DNA from: Rhizophagus clarus
Lineage: Eukaryota; Glomeromycota; Glomeromycetes; Glomerales; Glomeraceae
Length of the DNA: 64,000 nt
Direction: 5' to 3'
Assembly (NCBI GenBank): GCA_015698045.1
Contig: BLAL01000057.1
Span: forward strand, 62,001 to 126,000
The notes under the pieces were generated by a model. The model searched no databases. It saw only the letters and a list, made by a program, of their open reading frames with translations, and was not told the DNA's origin. The translations under genes and the position numbers were made by a program. Shown here in pieces: positions 48,297-58,519 of this stretch. Each line of letters opens with the position of its first letter. The first letter of the stretch is position 1.

Positions 48297-50346
48297 GAAA
48301 AACTCTTTCCTGCAGATCTGTGAACCAAATTTTCACAGAAGAAAAAATTTTTTTATTGTCATCATGAAGAAAGAATTTTTGCTACCAAAACTAGCTTCGA
48401 AAATAGCATCAATATCTTCTATGACTCAAGTTACCCCTACTTCTGTTTTAAAGAATATACCTTCTAATCGCTTTCATGATGTTATAGTAGATTTTATCTC
48501 AGGACTCATCAAAAAAAACCCAGAGTCTCTCTTTAGCTCAATAATAACTACAGACTCTTCAGCTATAGACGAGTTTCTTCGTACTTATAAGGACCAAGTA
48601 GTCCCTATGGAAATGCTGTTACAAAATATTACCAGAGACAGATGTTTTCCTCTCATAGCTCAATTTTTAGCTACTTTTCTCAATCTCTTTCTCTTGGATG
48701 ACGAAAATCAGGAAATTTTTCTCATGGATTCCAAAATTCACCAAGGGTTGGAACTAGCAAGCAAACAATTCCCTGATATGGAAAATCTAGGGGATCCTAT
48801 GCACCAATCAGACATGTCGATGAATTTTGATGTTTTTGATACAAATTCAATAGGATCATTGGATGATGTGGATGACGAATTACTCGCCACACCCCCACGA
48901 AATATCACACCTAACCCTATCACGTCCTTGACCAAATCTCAGAAACGGAGTGCTAAAAAAAAGGCCCGTAAGGAGAAACAAAAGTTGCAATTACAGACTC
49001 CTTCTAGACTGGATGAACACGTAATGCCCACTTTTAGCAAGGAATCTCCTGAGTATACACCCTCTAAACCTTCTGGTTCAAGGATGGTTACTTTTAATCA
49101 AAGTTTACTTTCTCCTTCTTCCACACCCTATAAGCAGCAGTTGAAGCGAGATTCCAAACCACAATCAACTCTTATAGACAATGGAAAGAAATTAAAGCAG
49201 AAGGAGACAGACAATATGTTAAAAAATGGAAATGTTATTATCACCGAATATATTCCTCAAGATCAGGAACAAGCACAATTATTGGATCTTGTAGTCTACA
49301 ATATTCCAGCCAAATGGGATAACTATACTCTGTTGTCCAATTTAGGACGATGGGGTAAGGTCATATCAGTCAGCACAAGGGTGCACAAGAAGTATTTATC
49401 TGCGAGGGTTAGACTGATTCCTGACCATGAGTGCTTGAAATGCTACAACAAAGAGGACTGGACTGTTAACTTGGGAGGAATCTCTGTTCGATGGTTCCCT
49501 GCTTCCTGGAACCTTTCAGAAAGGAAACAACGGGAAAAGTTCCAAGCTGTCATGTATAATCTTCCAGAAGACATGACGGATGCCTCTTTATTCCCAAATG
49601 GACGCCCTCACTAATTTTTGATGGATAGCGGCCTAAAATCTTTCAAAATAGTTAAAGAAGTTGATGGATCTAGAAAGCTGATAGGTTACTTTGACACTTG
49701 GGATCATATTTCCACTCGCATTAATAACCTTCAGCTTTGGAATGATATCAGAATCTCGTGATGCTGTTATTCCACCCCCAACTTCAAGAATTTACGTAGA
49801 TCTGCTCGAATTGGCAATGCAGACAAATCTTTACAGACACCTAAAGGGTCTAATCTTTCTTTTTCAGGTTTTAATACTAACAACCACAAGAACGATCAAA
49901 ATAAAATTCCTAAATCTGGACGTTCTACCAAGAAAATCGATCAATCAAGAAACGACCAGTCTAAGAAGCCAGATGTGAAACATTTAATCGTTGGGCTGAA
50001 GGCATTATTAGAACATTATGTTTAGTTTAGTTGGGAGGGATAGATAGAAGATTCTATACTAATTTCTTGTCATGCTTAGCATTCGCTTTACGTGATGTTA
50101 TTTGTTTTATTAGATCGTAGAATTTTTATTCTTTTCATTTCGTTTCCCTTTATTCCTTAACAATTCTATAACTAGACTTCCTATTATACGATAGAGAATA
50201 GGCTAGAGGTATAGTAGTCATGAGATAGTTTGTGACCCTAGTGTGGGGAACGGGCTGGCTTTGTGTTTCCTGATTTTTTGTACTCTTTTCTATCTTTTTT
50301 CAGAAATAAAAGCACTTCTTTTGACTAAAAAAAAAAAAAAAAAAAA
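48297..50346 (+). mobile_element. LINE-like retroelement carrying only an ORF1-type gene
   Basis: The element runs from GAAAAACTCTTTCCTGCAG to a poly(A) tail (about 50328-50349) and is flanked by an exact 13-16 bp target duplication, the hallmark of target-primed reverse transcription. It holds one reading frame (48364-50025) and a ~300-bp 3' UTR ending GAAATAAAAGCACTTCTTTT before the tail. No endonuclease or reverse transcriptase is present, so it resembles mammalian HAL1-type half-LINEs mobilised by a partner element. A decayed copy of the same 3' end lies at 50525-50985. Confidence 0.8.
48364..50025 (+). pseudogene. ORF1-like RNA-binding protein of the LINE-like element
   Basis: The frame has 553 codons, with two in-frame stops at 49612 (TAA) and 49759 (TGA); frame is kept throughout, and the final TAG is at 50023. 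Both stops can be read as C-to-T changes (CAA to TAA, CGA to TGA). The protein has a helical N-terminal region (1-125), an acidic/Ser-rich linker and a basic patch SQKRSAKKKARKEKQK at about 196-211. An RRM-like fold follows (about 305-380, LVVYNIPAKWDNYTLL and GRWGKVISVSTRV), then a second similar start (FQAVMYNLPEDMTDASLF) at about 393-410. The C-terminal region is basic and Asn/Lys-rich and ends ALLEHYV. RRM-type ORF1 proteins bind LINE RNA. Family assignment rests on these features and the retroelement context. Confidence 0.7.
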
Positions 50347-50524
50347 AAATATATACTATATAATTCTAAAAAATATTTATTATAACTAATATTATTATAT
50401 AAGAATTTTATTAATATAATCATATTTATATATTTATATAACTTATTTATTATTTTTTAAAGAAAAAATTTAAGTTAACTATTTTATTTTGAAATTACAT
50501 TAAAACTTAATAAAATTCCTTTAA

Positions 50525-50985
50525 AATTATTAATTGCAACAAGAATTCAAATAAAACTTTTAATTCTAGTTAGTCTAATAAGAAGATATCTCCATTTAGA
50601 AATAACCAGTCCTTTAAACTAAACATAAAATATCTTATAGCTGAACTGAAAGTATTATTAAAATATTTTGTTTAGTTAATTAATAAAATAAAATTTAGTA
50701 TTTCTTAGATTCTACATAGAATTAATATAATTACTTTATAATTTGTTTTTTATTTTATTTGATTTTAATTTTTTTTTTTCTTTGTTTCTCTCATTTCTTG
50801 GAATAATTTTATAAATAAACTTTCTATTATAAATTTTTAAAAATAAACTATGAGTATAATAGTTAAAGAACTGAATATATCTATGATTTTAAGAAAATGG
50901 GTAGACTTTGATATGTAAATCTTATATTGTAATAATCTGAATTTTAATAAAGTTTTAAATACATCCTTTAACTAAAAAAAAAAAA
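50525..50985 (+). mobile_element. Older 5'-truncated copy of the same LINE-like element
   Basis: It aligns with 49925-50340 (C-terminal codons, 3' UTR and poly(A)). AATAACCAGTC, GCTGAACTGAAAGTATTATT, TATTTTGTTTAGTT and TTTAACTAAAAAAAAAAAA correspond to AACGACCAGTC, GCTGAAGGCATTATT, TTATGTTTAGTT and TTTGACTAAAAAA in the full copy. Nearly all differences are C-to-T or G-to-A. A decayed duplication AATAAAATTCCTTTA / AATAAAAGTTTTTTA flanks it. Confidence 0.75.
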
Positions 50986-51057
50986 TAATAAAAGTTTTTT
51001 ATTATTTATATATTTATTATATTCATATTTTTTATAAATTAAATATATTTATAAAAA

Positions 51058-51299
51058 AGGGTTTAATCATTTTTCGCATCTGCAATGCATTGCACCCTTT
51101 TTTATCACTTACGTCATACCTCTTCTCTTTTCATTTTTTTATATGTATTCTGGAGACTTAGAATTTTTTAGTTGTAAAAAATCTATTATTCACACCCCTA
51201 GTTAAATGTCACATATTTAATTTTGCCTGGTATTACTGTAATTTTGCCCAGAATGTTCAGGGTATGATATATTGCAGGTGTGAAAAAAAACAAAACCCT
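51058..51299. mobile_element. R1-related MITE with AGGGTTT ends (242 bp)
   Basis: Inverted ends AGGGTTTAATCATTTTTCGC and the complement of the right end (AGGGTTTTGTTTTTTTTCAC) share AGGGTTT...TTTTTC(G/A)CA(T/C)CTGCAAT. ATAAAAA(A) flanks both sides (51051-51058 and 51300-51307), a 7-8 bp duplication as for hAT-like elements. The interior (GTCATACCTTTTCTC, AATGTCACATATTTAATTTT, GTAATTTTGCCCAGAA) matches the dispersed R1 repeat copies at 26.4, 33.2 and 36.5 kb, so this copy defines that family's ends. Confidence 0.7.
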
Positions 51300-51700
51300 A
51301 TAAAAAAAAAAAAGATATAATAATGTATAATATTATTAAAAATATCATAATTGATAAAAATAATAATTAAAAAAAAAACTTGTAAGTATCAAAAAAAAGT
51401 TTAAGAGATAAAAATCATTTATATTATAGAAGCAAAATACAATAAAATTTTTATTTTCTATATATAAAACTTTATAAATTGTAAAGAAAAAAAACTTTTT
51501 ATAAAAAATTTTTTCTAGGATTTTAAATATAAATTGTAAATATTAAATTATACAATTATATAACAATATAGTTGCATTTTATTTAATATAAAATAATAAT
51601 CAATATGGCTTATATATAAATATTGCATTGCATTTTATTATATAAATTCTATTAATTACATATAAATTGGTAAATAAAAAAATTTATAAAAATTTTTGAT

Positions 51701-51890
51701 TTAATATTATTCAAATAAAATTTATAATTTTTATAATAATTTTATTAATTAAAAAATATTAATTTTTTCTTTAATTTTAATTATTAACTTATTAAATTAT
51801 TTAATAATTAATTTTACATTTTTTTTTATTATAAAAATATAATATAATTTATGAAAATTTATTTATTTTTTTTAAAAATGAATACAATAG
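51701..51890 (+). repeat. Decayed fragment of the foldback arm
   Basis: TTTAATAATTAATTTTACAT, TTTTTATTATAAAA and AATTTTAATTATTAACTTA align with 32490-32640 of the foldback element. It has no visible end. Confidence 0.55.
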
Positions 51891-52700
51891 TTTTAGGACT
51901 CATATTGCCAAACTAGTTAATCAATTTATAGACTGTAAACAACTAAAAAATTGTCAGAATATTATCCAAAGTTAGGTTGATAAGTATATAGCGATATCTC
52001 TTTCATAAAACACTATGACCTTTTGTTAAAATATACAGTCATATTGTATATTATACTACTAATTTACTACAGTGCAGTCTCAATAAGAGAAAATAATGCA
52101 TATTATATCTCTTAATCTATATGAAAAAATCTTTGTATTTTTTTTTTTTTTGAGATGTTAAAACTGTACCATTATTTATTAAGTAAAGATAGGATTACAA
52201 AATATACATATACGCCGATCCTTGGAATTAGCTTAAATTAAGAATTTTTAATAAAAAATTAGTAAACAGTGCAAAATACGATTGTGTTACACATTCATCT
52301 TATCAATCTTATGTAGAATAATTGGAAAATAAAAAAATTTTTTACAACTCATACTTAAAAATTAAAATAATAATAACTTTTTATAACCCATCAACTATTT
52401 TAAGAACCCATCACTTTTTACACCAGTTGCAAATAAAAGTTTTATGAATACAATTGTAGTTATTTGCAGTTGTTAATGGTATTATTTATTCTCCAAAAGC
52501 TTTTTATTGATGTAAAATAATTAAATAAGGCAGCAAAAATAACTGGGTTTCGTATAAATTTGCCATCATATTTAAAGAATTTTGAAAATAAAGAAATAAC
52601 CAAAATTTTCATTATCTTTTAATAATTTTTAATTTTAAAAATTGTTTTTAAAATATGGAGACAAAGAATCTTTCTTTATATCATTTACTGACGATGATTT
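51891..52700. other. AT-rich spacer
   Basis: No gene. An end-like TACAGTGCAGTCTCAATAAG at about 52068 could be the terminus of another Tc1-like element, but no partner was found. Confidence 0.4.
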
Positions 52701-52706
52701 TAAAAT

Positions 52707-52979
52707 TCATTTAACCGACATTGAAATCTCATGATATTTAAATCCACCAGTACAAAAGCTTTGACTTTTAAATAGATGATCGTTGTTACAGAGCTTTGCG
52801 AACGCCGCCTTTCTACAAAAACAATATACCTGTATCCCAATAAGCCCAGAGAACTCATCACCTACAAAAATTAAAAAAGAAGAAATGTTAGAACATTTCT
52901 TAAAGTCAATTCCGATATTCTTCCCAAAGAAACAACATATCCGCGTCTCAAGGAATTCCATTTGCTGCAGATAAGTCAT
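52707..52979 (-). other. Possible exon(s) of an unknown gene
   Basis: This segment is less AT-rich and has open frames on both strands. On the minus strand (90 codons, MTYLQQMEFLETRICCFFGK...) acceptor- and donor-like signals enclose small pieces: TTTTTAATTTTTGTAG before GTGATGAGTTCTCTGGGCTT, and ACAGGTATATTG after it. The plus frame (52783-52974, IPISPENSSPTKIKKEEMLE) is equally plausible. No family is recognised, and strand cannot be settled. It lies just downstream, on the minus strand, of array B. Confidence 0.3.
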
Positions 52980-53185
52980 ATTATGATCGATATACTTTTA
53001 TTTTATTTTACATTCGGTAAAATTTGGTAAAACAGAATAGTAAAAGTTATATCATTAGATTCGGAACACCAATGGCCCTATGATCATTAAATAAAAGGTT
53101 AATTTTTTTTTAAATACACAATATATGAAAGGCACAGAATGCTTTTATAAAAGTTATTTAACAAATCGTTTTAATAATGTCAAAA
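52980..53185. other. Spacer before array B
   Basis: No gene; AT-rich with TTCGGAACACCAATGGCCC at 53061-53079. Confidence 0.35.
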
Positions 53186-53189
53186 TATT

Positions 53190-55100
53190 AAATTGTGAAG
53201 TCCGATCGTGCTTTTCGTCTGGCAACACTACAAAAAAGAAAGAAAAAAAATAAATAATTAATTAATTAAAAAAAAACCAACGAAAAACACCACCCCAACC
53301 CTCCCTTACCTTAATTGTCCTTAATTCCAAAAGTCCGGTCATGCTTTTCGTCCGGCAACACTACAAAAAGAAAAAAAACAAATAAATAATTAATTAATTA
53401 AAAAAAACAACGAAAACACCACCCCAACCCTCCCTTACCTTAATTGTCCTTAATTCTAAAAGTCCGGTCATGCTTTTCGTCTGGCAACACTACAAAAAAG
53501 AAAAAAAAAGCAAATAAATAATTAATTAAAAAAAGCAAATAAATAAATAATTAATTAAACAAAAAACACCACCCAACCCTCCCTTACCTTAATTCCAATA
53601 GTCCGGTCGTGCTTTTCATCTGGCAACACTACAAAAAAGAAAAAACAAACAAATAAATAATTAATTAATTAAACAAAAAACACCACCCCAACCCTCCCTT
53701 ACCTTAATTCCAATAGTCCGGTCGTGCTTTTCGTCCGGCAACACTACAAAAAAGAAAGAAAAAAAATAATTAATTAATTAATTAAAAAAAAACTAACGAA
53801 AAACACCACCCCAACCCTCCCTTACCTTAATTGTCCTTAATTCCAAAAGTCCGGTCGTGCTTTTCGTCTGGCAACACTACAAAAAGAAAAAAAACAAATA
53901 AATAATTAATTAATTAAAAAAAACAACGAAAACACCACCCTAACCCTCCCTTACCTTAATTGTCCTTAATTCCAAAAGTCCGGTCGTGCTTTTCGTCTGG
54001 CAACACTACAAAAAAGAAAAAAAAAAGCAAATAAATAATTAATTAAAAAAAGCAAATAAATAAATAATTAATTAAACAAAAAACACCACCCAACTCTCCC
54101 TTACCTTAATTCCAATAGTCCGGTCGTGCTTTTTGTCCGGCAACACTACAAAAAAGAAAAAACAAACAAATAAATAATTAATTAATTAAACAAAAAACAC
54201 CACCCCAACCCTCCCTTACCTTAATTCCAATAGTCCGGTCATGCTTTTCGTCCGGCAACACTACAAAAAAGAAAAAAAAAACAAATAATTAATTAATTAA
54301 TTAAAAAAAAAACAACAAAAAACACCTCTCCCAACCCTCCCTTACTTTAATTCCAATAGTCCGGTCGTGCTTTTCGTCTGACAACACTACAAAAAAGAAA
54401 AAACAAACAAAAAAATAATTAATTAATTAAACAAAAAACACCACCAACTCCCTTACCTTAATTCCAATAGTCCAGTCGTGCTTTTCGTCTGGCAACACTA
54501 CAAAAAAGAAAAAAAAAACAAATAAATAATTAATTAATTAAACAAAAAACACCACCCCAACCCTCCCTTACCTTAATTCCAATAGTCCGGTCATGCTTTT
54601 CGTCCGGCAACACTACAAAAAAGAAAAAACAAACAAAAAAATAATTAATTAATTAAACAAAAAACACCACCCAACCCTCCCTTACCTTAATTCCAATAGT
54701 CTGGTCGTGCTTTTTGTCTGGCAACACTACAAAAAAGAAAAAAAAAATAATAATTAATTAATTAAATAAAAAAAACCAACGAAAAACACCTTCTTACCTT
54801 AATTCTAAAAGTCCGGTCATGTTTTTCGTCCGGCAACACTACAAAAAAGAAAAAAAAAAATAATTAATTAATTAAATAAAAAAACCAACGAAAAACACCT
54901 CCCCCAACCCTGCCTTACCTTAATTCCAAAAGTCCGGTCATGCTTTTCGTCTGGCAACACTACAAAAAAGAAAAAAAAAAATAATTAATTAATTAAATAA
55001 AAAACCCAACGAAAAATACCTCCCCCAACCCTTCCTTACCTTAATTCCAAAAGTCCGGTCACATTTTTCGTCCGGCAACACTACAAAAAAAGAAAAAAAA
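53190..55100 (-). repeat. Array B: ~16 exon/intron-like units, 109-150 bp, inverted relative to array A
   Basis: Read on the minus strand, each unit has TTTTTTGTAG, then a 41-nt block (TGTTGCCGGACGAAAAGCAT, GACCGGACTTTTGGAATTAA, G), then GTAAGGGAGGGTTGGGGTGG and a T-rich ATTAATTAATTA stretch. Blocks start near 53190 (partial), 53315, 53435, 53585, 53700, 53822, 53950, 54102, 54217, 54338, 54455, 54567, 54683, 54792, 54913 and 55035. At least four blocks carry an extra GACAATTAAG, making 51 nt. Two longer (~150 bp) units carry a duplicated AAATAAATAATTAATTAA. CG pairs (CCGGTCGTG, TTTTCGTCCGG) are mostly kept, so it is younger than array A. In frame, the block reads LPDEKHDRTFGIKVREGG. Confidence 0.9.
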
Positions 55101-55520
55101 AAAATAATTATTTTTTTAAATTGTTTTTTATCTAAATGTAATAAATTCAAAAAAAAAAACCTGTTTACCCAAATAATCGGATCATAATACTGGTTATACC
55201 AGTTCAAAACTAGATAAAGTGCATGTGATATATAACATATTCCTTTTTTATATCAACTCATGAGATAAGCTTATCGTAAATGGCAAGCGATATTGCCTTT
55301 TATGTTATAAATAGATAATCAATGCTAGTAGTTTTGTTTAGACTTCAGATTTTTATTTTGGCGGAAGGAAAATTTTTTTTAAAAAAATATATCGTTTTTT
55401 TTAAGGGAAATTTTTTTTTAAAAAATAAAAAATCATTTGTTTTATGATAAGGGAATTTTTTTTTTAAAAAATAAAAAAATAATTTTTTTTTTCAAAAATT
55501 ATAAACCACAATTTAAATTT
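55101..55520. other. AT-rich spacer with A/T blocks
   Basis: Alternating runs such as TTTTTTTTAAAAAAATA recur at 55370-55480. No gene. A hairpin-like TGAGATAAGCTTATC lies at about 55260. Confidence 0.4.
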
Positions 55521-55528
55521 TTTAGTTA

Positions 55529-55775
55529 ATGGCGTTACCTTTAGCTTTGGGATTAAATACTGTAACAGGTAAGTTTTTTTTGCTTTTATTCTCCTTTCTT
55601 TTGTCTCTTATTAACTTGTTCTTTTTTTTAGGCGTAGCTGTTTTTATCCATTTCGGAAATTCAAAGTGAGTTTTAATTTCTTCTCCTTTTTTTTGTTTTC
55701 TTTTCATTCTTTCTCTTGTTCTTTTACTAAACTTTTTGTCTTTTTAGATGTGTACCATATGAGTGAAAATTCAAG
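55529..55775 (+). CDS. Putative mini-gene of three tiny exons (30 aa)
   Basis: Three short exon-like pieces have consensus borders: 55529-55568 (ATG...ACAG then GTAAG), 55632-55665 (after TTTTTTTAG, before GTGAG) and 55748-55774 (after TTTTTAG, before GTAAGT). Joined, the first two stay open and a TGA is met in the third, giving a 30-residue product beginning MALPLALGLNTVTGVAVFIH, hydrophobic like a signal or membrane segment. Donors and acceptors are good, but the coding signal is too short to be sure. It may be the start of a longer transcript that continues past the pyrimidine-rich tract. No family is known. Confidence 0.3.
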
Positions 55776-56540
55776 TAAGTCTCTTACATTCTCTTCTCCT
55801 GTTGTTTTATTTTTCTTTTAAGATATATTAACCGTTTTCTTTCTTTTTTTTTCTATGGGTGGGTGTTCTGGCTTTTCTTTCATTTTTTTCCCCTTTATTT
55901 CTCTTCTTTTCGTGGTTTTTTCATTTCTTTTTTTCATTATTCCTTTCGTTTCTTCTATGATTCTTTCATTGATCTTTTGTGGTTCTTTTGTTATTCCTTT
56001 CATTGATCTTTTATTCCTTTCATCATTGTTTCTTTTATTTCTTTTTTGGTTTATTTCATTGATCTTTGATTTCTTTCGTTGCTTTTTTTTTGTTTTTTTC
56101 ATTGATCCTTGGTTTCTTTCATTACTTTTTTCGTTTCTTTCATTGATCTTTGGTCTCTTTTCAATGATCTTTGGTTTCTTTCATTGATCTTTGACTTCTT
56201 TTGTTGCTTTTTTTTATTCCCTTTATTGATTTTCATTCCTCCTTTGCTTCCTTTCATTCTCTTTCATTCCTCTTATTTTTTTTTCATTTGCCATTTGCTT
56301 CTTTTATTCCTTTTATTTTTTTTCATTCTCTTTATTCCTTTTCATTCCCTTTCATTTTCTCATTCATTTTCATTCTTTTTTTGTTTCATTCATTCTTTTT
56401 CACTATCCTTTACCTTTTTTGTTCCTTCCTCATTTCTCTTTGATCATCTTTACTTTCCTTTATCCCTTTTCATTTATCTCTTCTTTCCTTTATTCTTTCT
56501 TTGTCCTTTCTTACTGTATTTTCCATTTTTTCTTATATAT
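55776..56540 (+). repeat. Pyrimidine-rich tract with TTTCATTGATCTTTGGTTTC units
   Basis: The plus strand is mostly C and T, with degenerate units of TTTCATTGATCTTTGGTTTC (near 56100, 56140 and 56175) and later CCTTTCATTC. It ends in TATATATTGCAG (56535-56546), an acceptor-like end, so it could be a long intron following the exon pieces at 55.5-55.8 kb. The Phe/Ser-rich plus and Lys-rich minus frames here are translations of the repeat and are not genes. Confidence 0.7.
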
Positions 56541-57495
56541 TGCAGTGCATGTGCAATTAATACAGCATTATAACATTAATATTACAGTTAAAATTATGCA
56601 ATTGCGGCTTAATTTTTTTATAAAATCATGTATACAGTGTGGTGTAATTTTTTTTCTTTGAATTAAAATATAGTTTTTTTCATACAATTTCCTTTTTATT
56701 AATTTATAGTGATATTAATTATTATTCAACAAATTATTAAGTGTGAAATTATTTTTGTAATTATAGATTTAATGATTGTGGTGTTAAAGTTTTTTTTCTT
56801 TTTTGTTTAACTAATTATCATTACTATCATATTACCAGTTACGGTATATTAAATCTAGCTGAAATTATGTTAATTCTGGCCAAAATTAAAATTGTGCTGA
56901 ATTGCACTTTTTAAAAATTGTACGCATTTTTTTAGATCACTATATTGCATATCTTTAACTTTTATAATACATTGTATAACAAAATTTAACATATTTGGAT
57001 GATGAAACAAATCCGCCGATATGAATTACTTCTAACTTGCTATGAGTACTCCCAGTTTTAAAACTGGTCTAATCATCCACCAAAAGAATCTTTGTATAAA
57101 CCCTATCCTTTCAAAAATAACAAATAAAAATTAGGTGTAATGAAAAAAAATAAATAAAAGAAAAAATTTTTTAAATGAAACCTTTAAAATAAACTAAAAT
57201 AAAAGACTGCATTATACTTCTATAATAAAATAAGAGAAAATAATAGGCAGGACAAAACATAACTACTATTGCATTATATTATATAAAAGAAAGATTGCAC
57301 TATTAATAATAAAATCCAATGGAAAAAAAAATTAAAAATTTTGATAATATTCATATAATTTCTGTCTTTTAATCAAAGGGTTCTAACAAGTAGTACTTTA
57401 ATTTGAACTTATTTCTCAAGTGATTCTCTCTCTATCTGTTTCTCTATACTTCTTAAACAGTAAAGTCCTTTTGAAAATATTTTAGTCTTTGGATC
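56541..57495. other. AT-rich spacer
   Basis: No gene is supported. The short frames come from the edge of the pyrimidine tract. Confidence 0.4.
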
Positions 57496-57503
57496 CATCA
57501 TTA
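57496..57503 (+). repeat. hAT target-site duplication, left
   Basis: CATCATTA here is repeated exactly at 58361-58368 beyond the other end of the hAT element. Confidence 0.9.
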
Positions 57504-58360
57504 TAGAGAATTTAATTGCTTCAAAATCTTTTGATCGATTAATTGATTATTTTATGATGGATATGATCGATCAAAATTGATTAGTCACATTTGATCGATC
57601 AATTTAATCGATCAAAATAGCAATTAAGTTTTAATCAATTAAATTAGTCGAATAATCAAAACTATCAAAGTTAAAATTTTTAAATTTTTAAAATTGTTTT
57701 AAAATTACAAAAAATTTATTTATATTATTTATTATTTGAGCTGCTCTTATTCAAATAGATTAATATATTTCATATTTCTTTTTAAAAAAAGTAATTTGCT
57801 TACAGTCTTTGGCTTTAATCTATTTCTTTCAGAACTTATTTGGTTACTTGCATTTTTTTTATACAAATGAGAAGTAGTCTCTTTTCCTTTAACGCGTTTT
57901 CTTGAGGTACTTGCCATTTTAAAATAAAATTAAAAATATTTTCGCATGTTTTTGAACAAACTAAAAGAAAGAAAAATGAAAAAGGAAATTTTCGGCACCA
58001 ATAGCATTATATGGATCTACCCTGATCAACAGTTGAAATTATTAACGATGAATGATTTGATACGTTTGTATTACATTTATAAATCAAATGCCAATGAATT
58101 TTTATTATTGTTATTCGCAAATAAATAAAAGAATAACAATAATTGAATTAATTCTTTACATGTATGTATGCTATTGATCGATTATATAATTAATTGAATA
58201 TTTGATCGACTAAATGAAGCAATTATTGATTAATTGTATTAATTAATTGCATATTTGATCATATTTGATCGATCATAATTAATTGGATTTCAAATTTTAT
58301 AATCGATTAATTGATTGATCAATCAATCATCGATCATAATCAATACAATTAAATTCCCTA
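57504..58360 (-). mobile_element. Internally deleted hAT element, 857 bp
   Basis: The ends TAGAGAATTTAATTG and (complement) TAGGGAATTTAATTG form the inverted repeat. A perfect 8-bp duplication flanks it. Dense TTTGATCGATCA words at 57530-57665 and 58165-58350 form subterminal repeats, as hAT transposases use for binding. A short minus-strand frame remains inside. The element has no full transposase and would depend on a partner. Confidence 0.88.
57738..57917 (-). pseudogene. Remnant hAT transposase frame (N- and C-terminal pieces joined)
   Basis: A minus-strand frame of about 59 residues starts MASTSRKRVKGKETTSHLYK and continues SNQISSERNRLKPKTVSKLL, then FLKRNMKY. The second part is typical of the extreme C-terminal dimerisation region of hAT transposases (RNRLKPE.V..LLFLK.N). 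The first looks like the basic lead into an N-terminal BED finger. Having both ends in about 60 codons fits an internal deletion that kept the frame. The plus-strand frame 57946-58128 in the same element is not recognised and is probably chance. Confidence 0.55.
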
Positions 58361-58368
58361 CATCATTA
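58361..58368 (+). repeat. hAT target-site duplication, right
   Basis: CATCATTA, identical to 57496-57503. Confidence 0.9.
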
Positions 58369-58519
58369 ACATCTCCTTTATAATATCTGTAAGTAAAGAG
58401 TCCTCAGTTTTCATCTATTTTTTACCATTCTTATTTTTAAAAATTATTTTTTTTAGTATCTAGAGAAGTACATAAACAAAAAAGCTATTTTCTATATTTT
58501 ATTTAATATTTATATTTCT

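Larger units (their letters stand above)
48181..51700 (+). repeat. Left copy of a long inverted duplication with nested insertions
   Basis: When three insertions (48297-50346, about 50525-50985 and 51058-51299) are set aside, the remaining sequence matches the complement of 58520-59290 in order. Shared words are TTAATTAATAAAAAAAAT, ATTCTAAAAAA, ATCATATTTATATA, TTATTTATATATT, AGATATAATA, TATATATAAAACTTTATAAA, GTAAAGAAAAAAAACTTT and GTTGCATTTTATTTAATATA. The two copies differ mostly by transitions and small indels. Confidence 0.75.

Noticed and set aside
53190-55100. CRISPR-like regular repeats
   Set aside because: Units of 109-150 bp repeat throughout, including the spacers, in eukaryotic-type AT-rich DNA with no cas genes. 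Spacers are themselves repeats.
54989-55207. 72-aa minus-strand frame containing LPDEKCDRTFGIKVRKG as a protein gene
   Set aside because: It reads through the donor-like GTAAGG of the outermost array unit and AT-rich flank; it is better explained as part of the repeat array.
55855-56573. Long Phe/Ser/Leu-rich frames (up to 154 aa) that look like membrane proteins
   Set aside because: They are translations of a pyrimidine-rich simple repeat; all three frames are open on the strand, and the opposite strand gives Lys-rich frames.
57946-58128. 60-aa plus-strand frame inside the hAT element
   Set aside because: It lies opposite and beside the recognisable hAT pieces, has no motif, and is probably chance in a short AT-rich interval.
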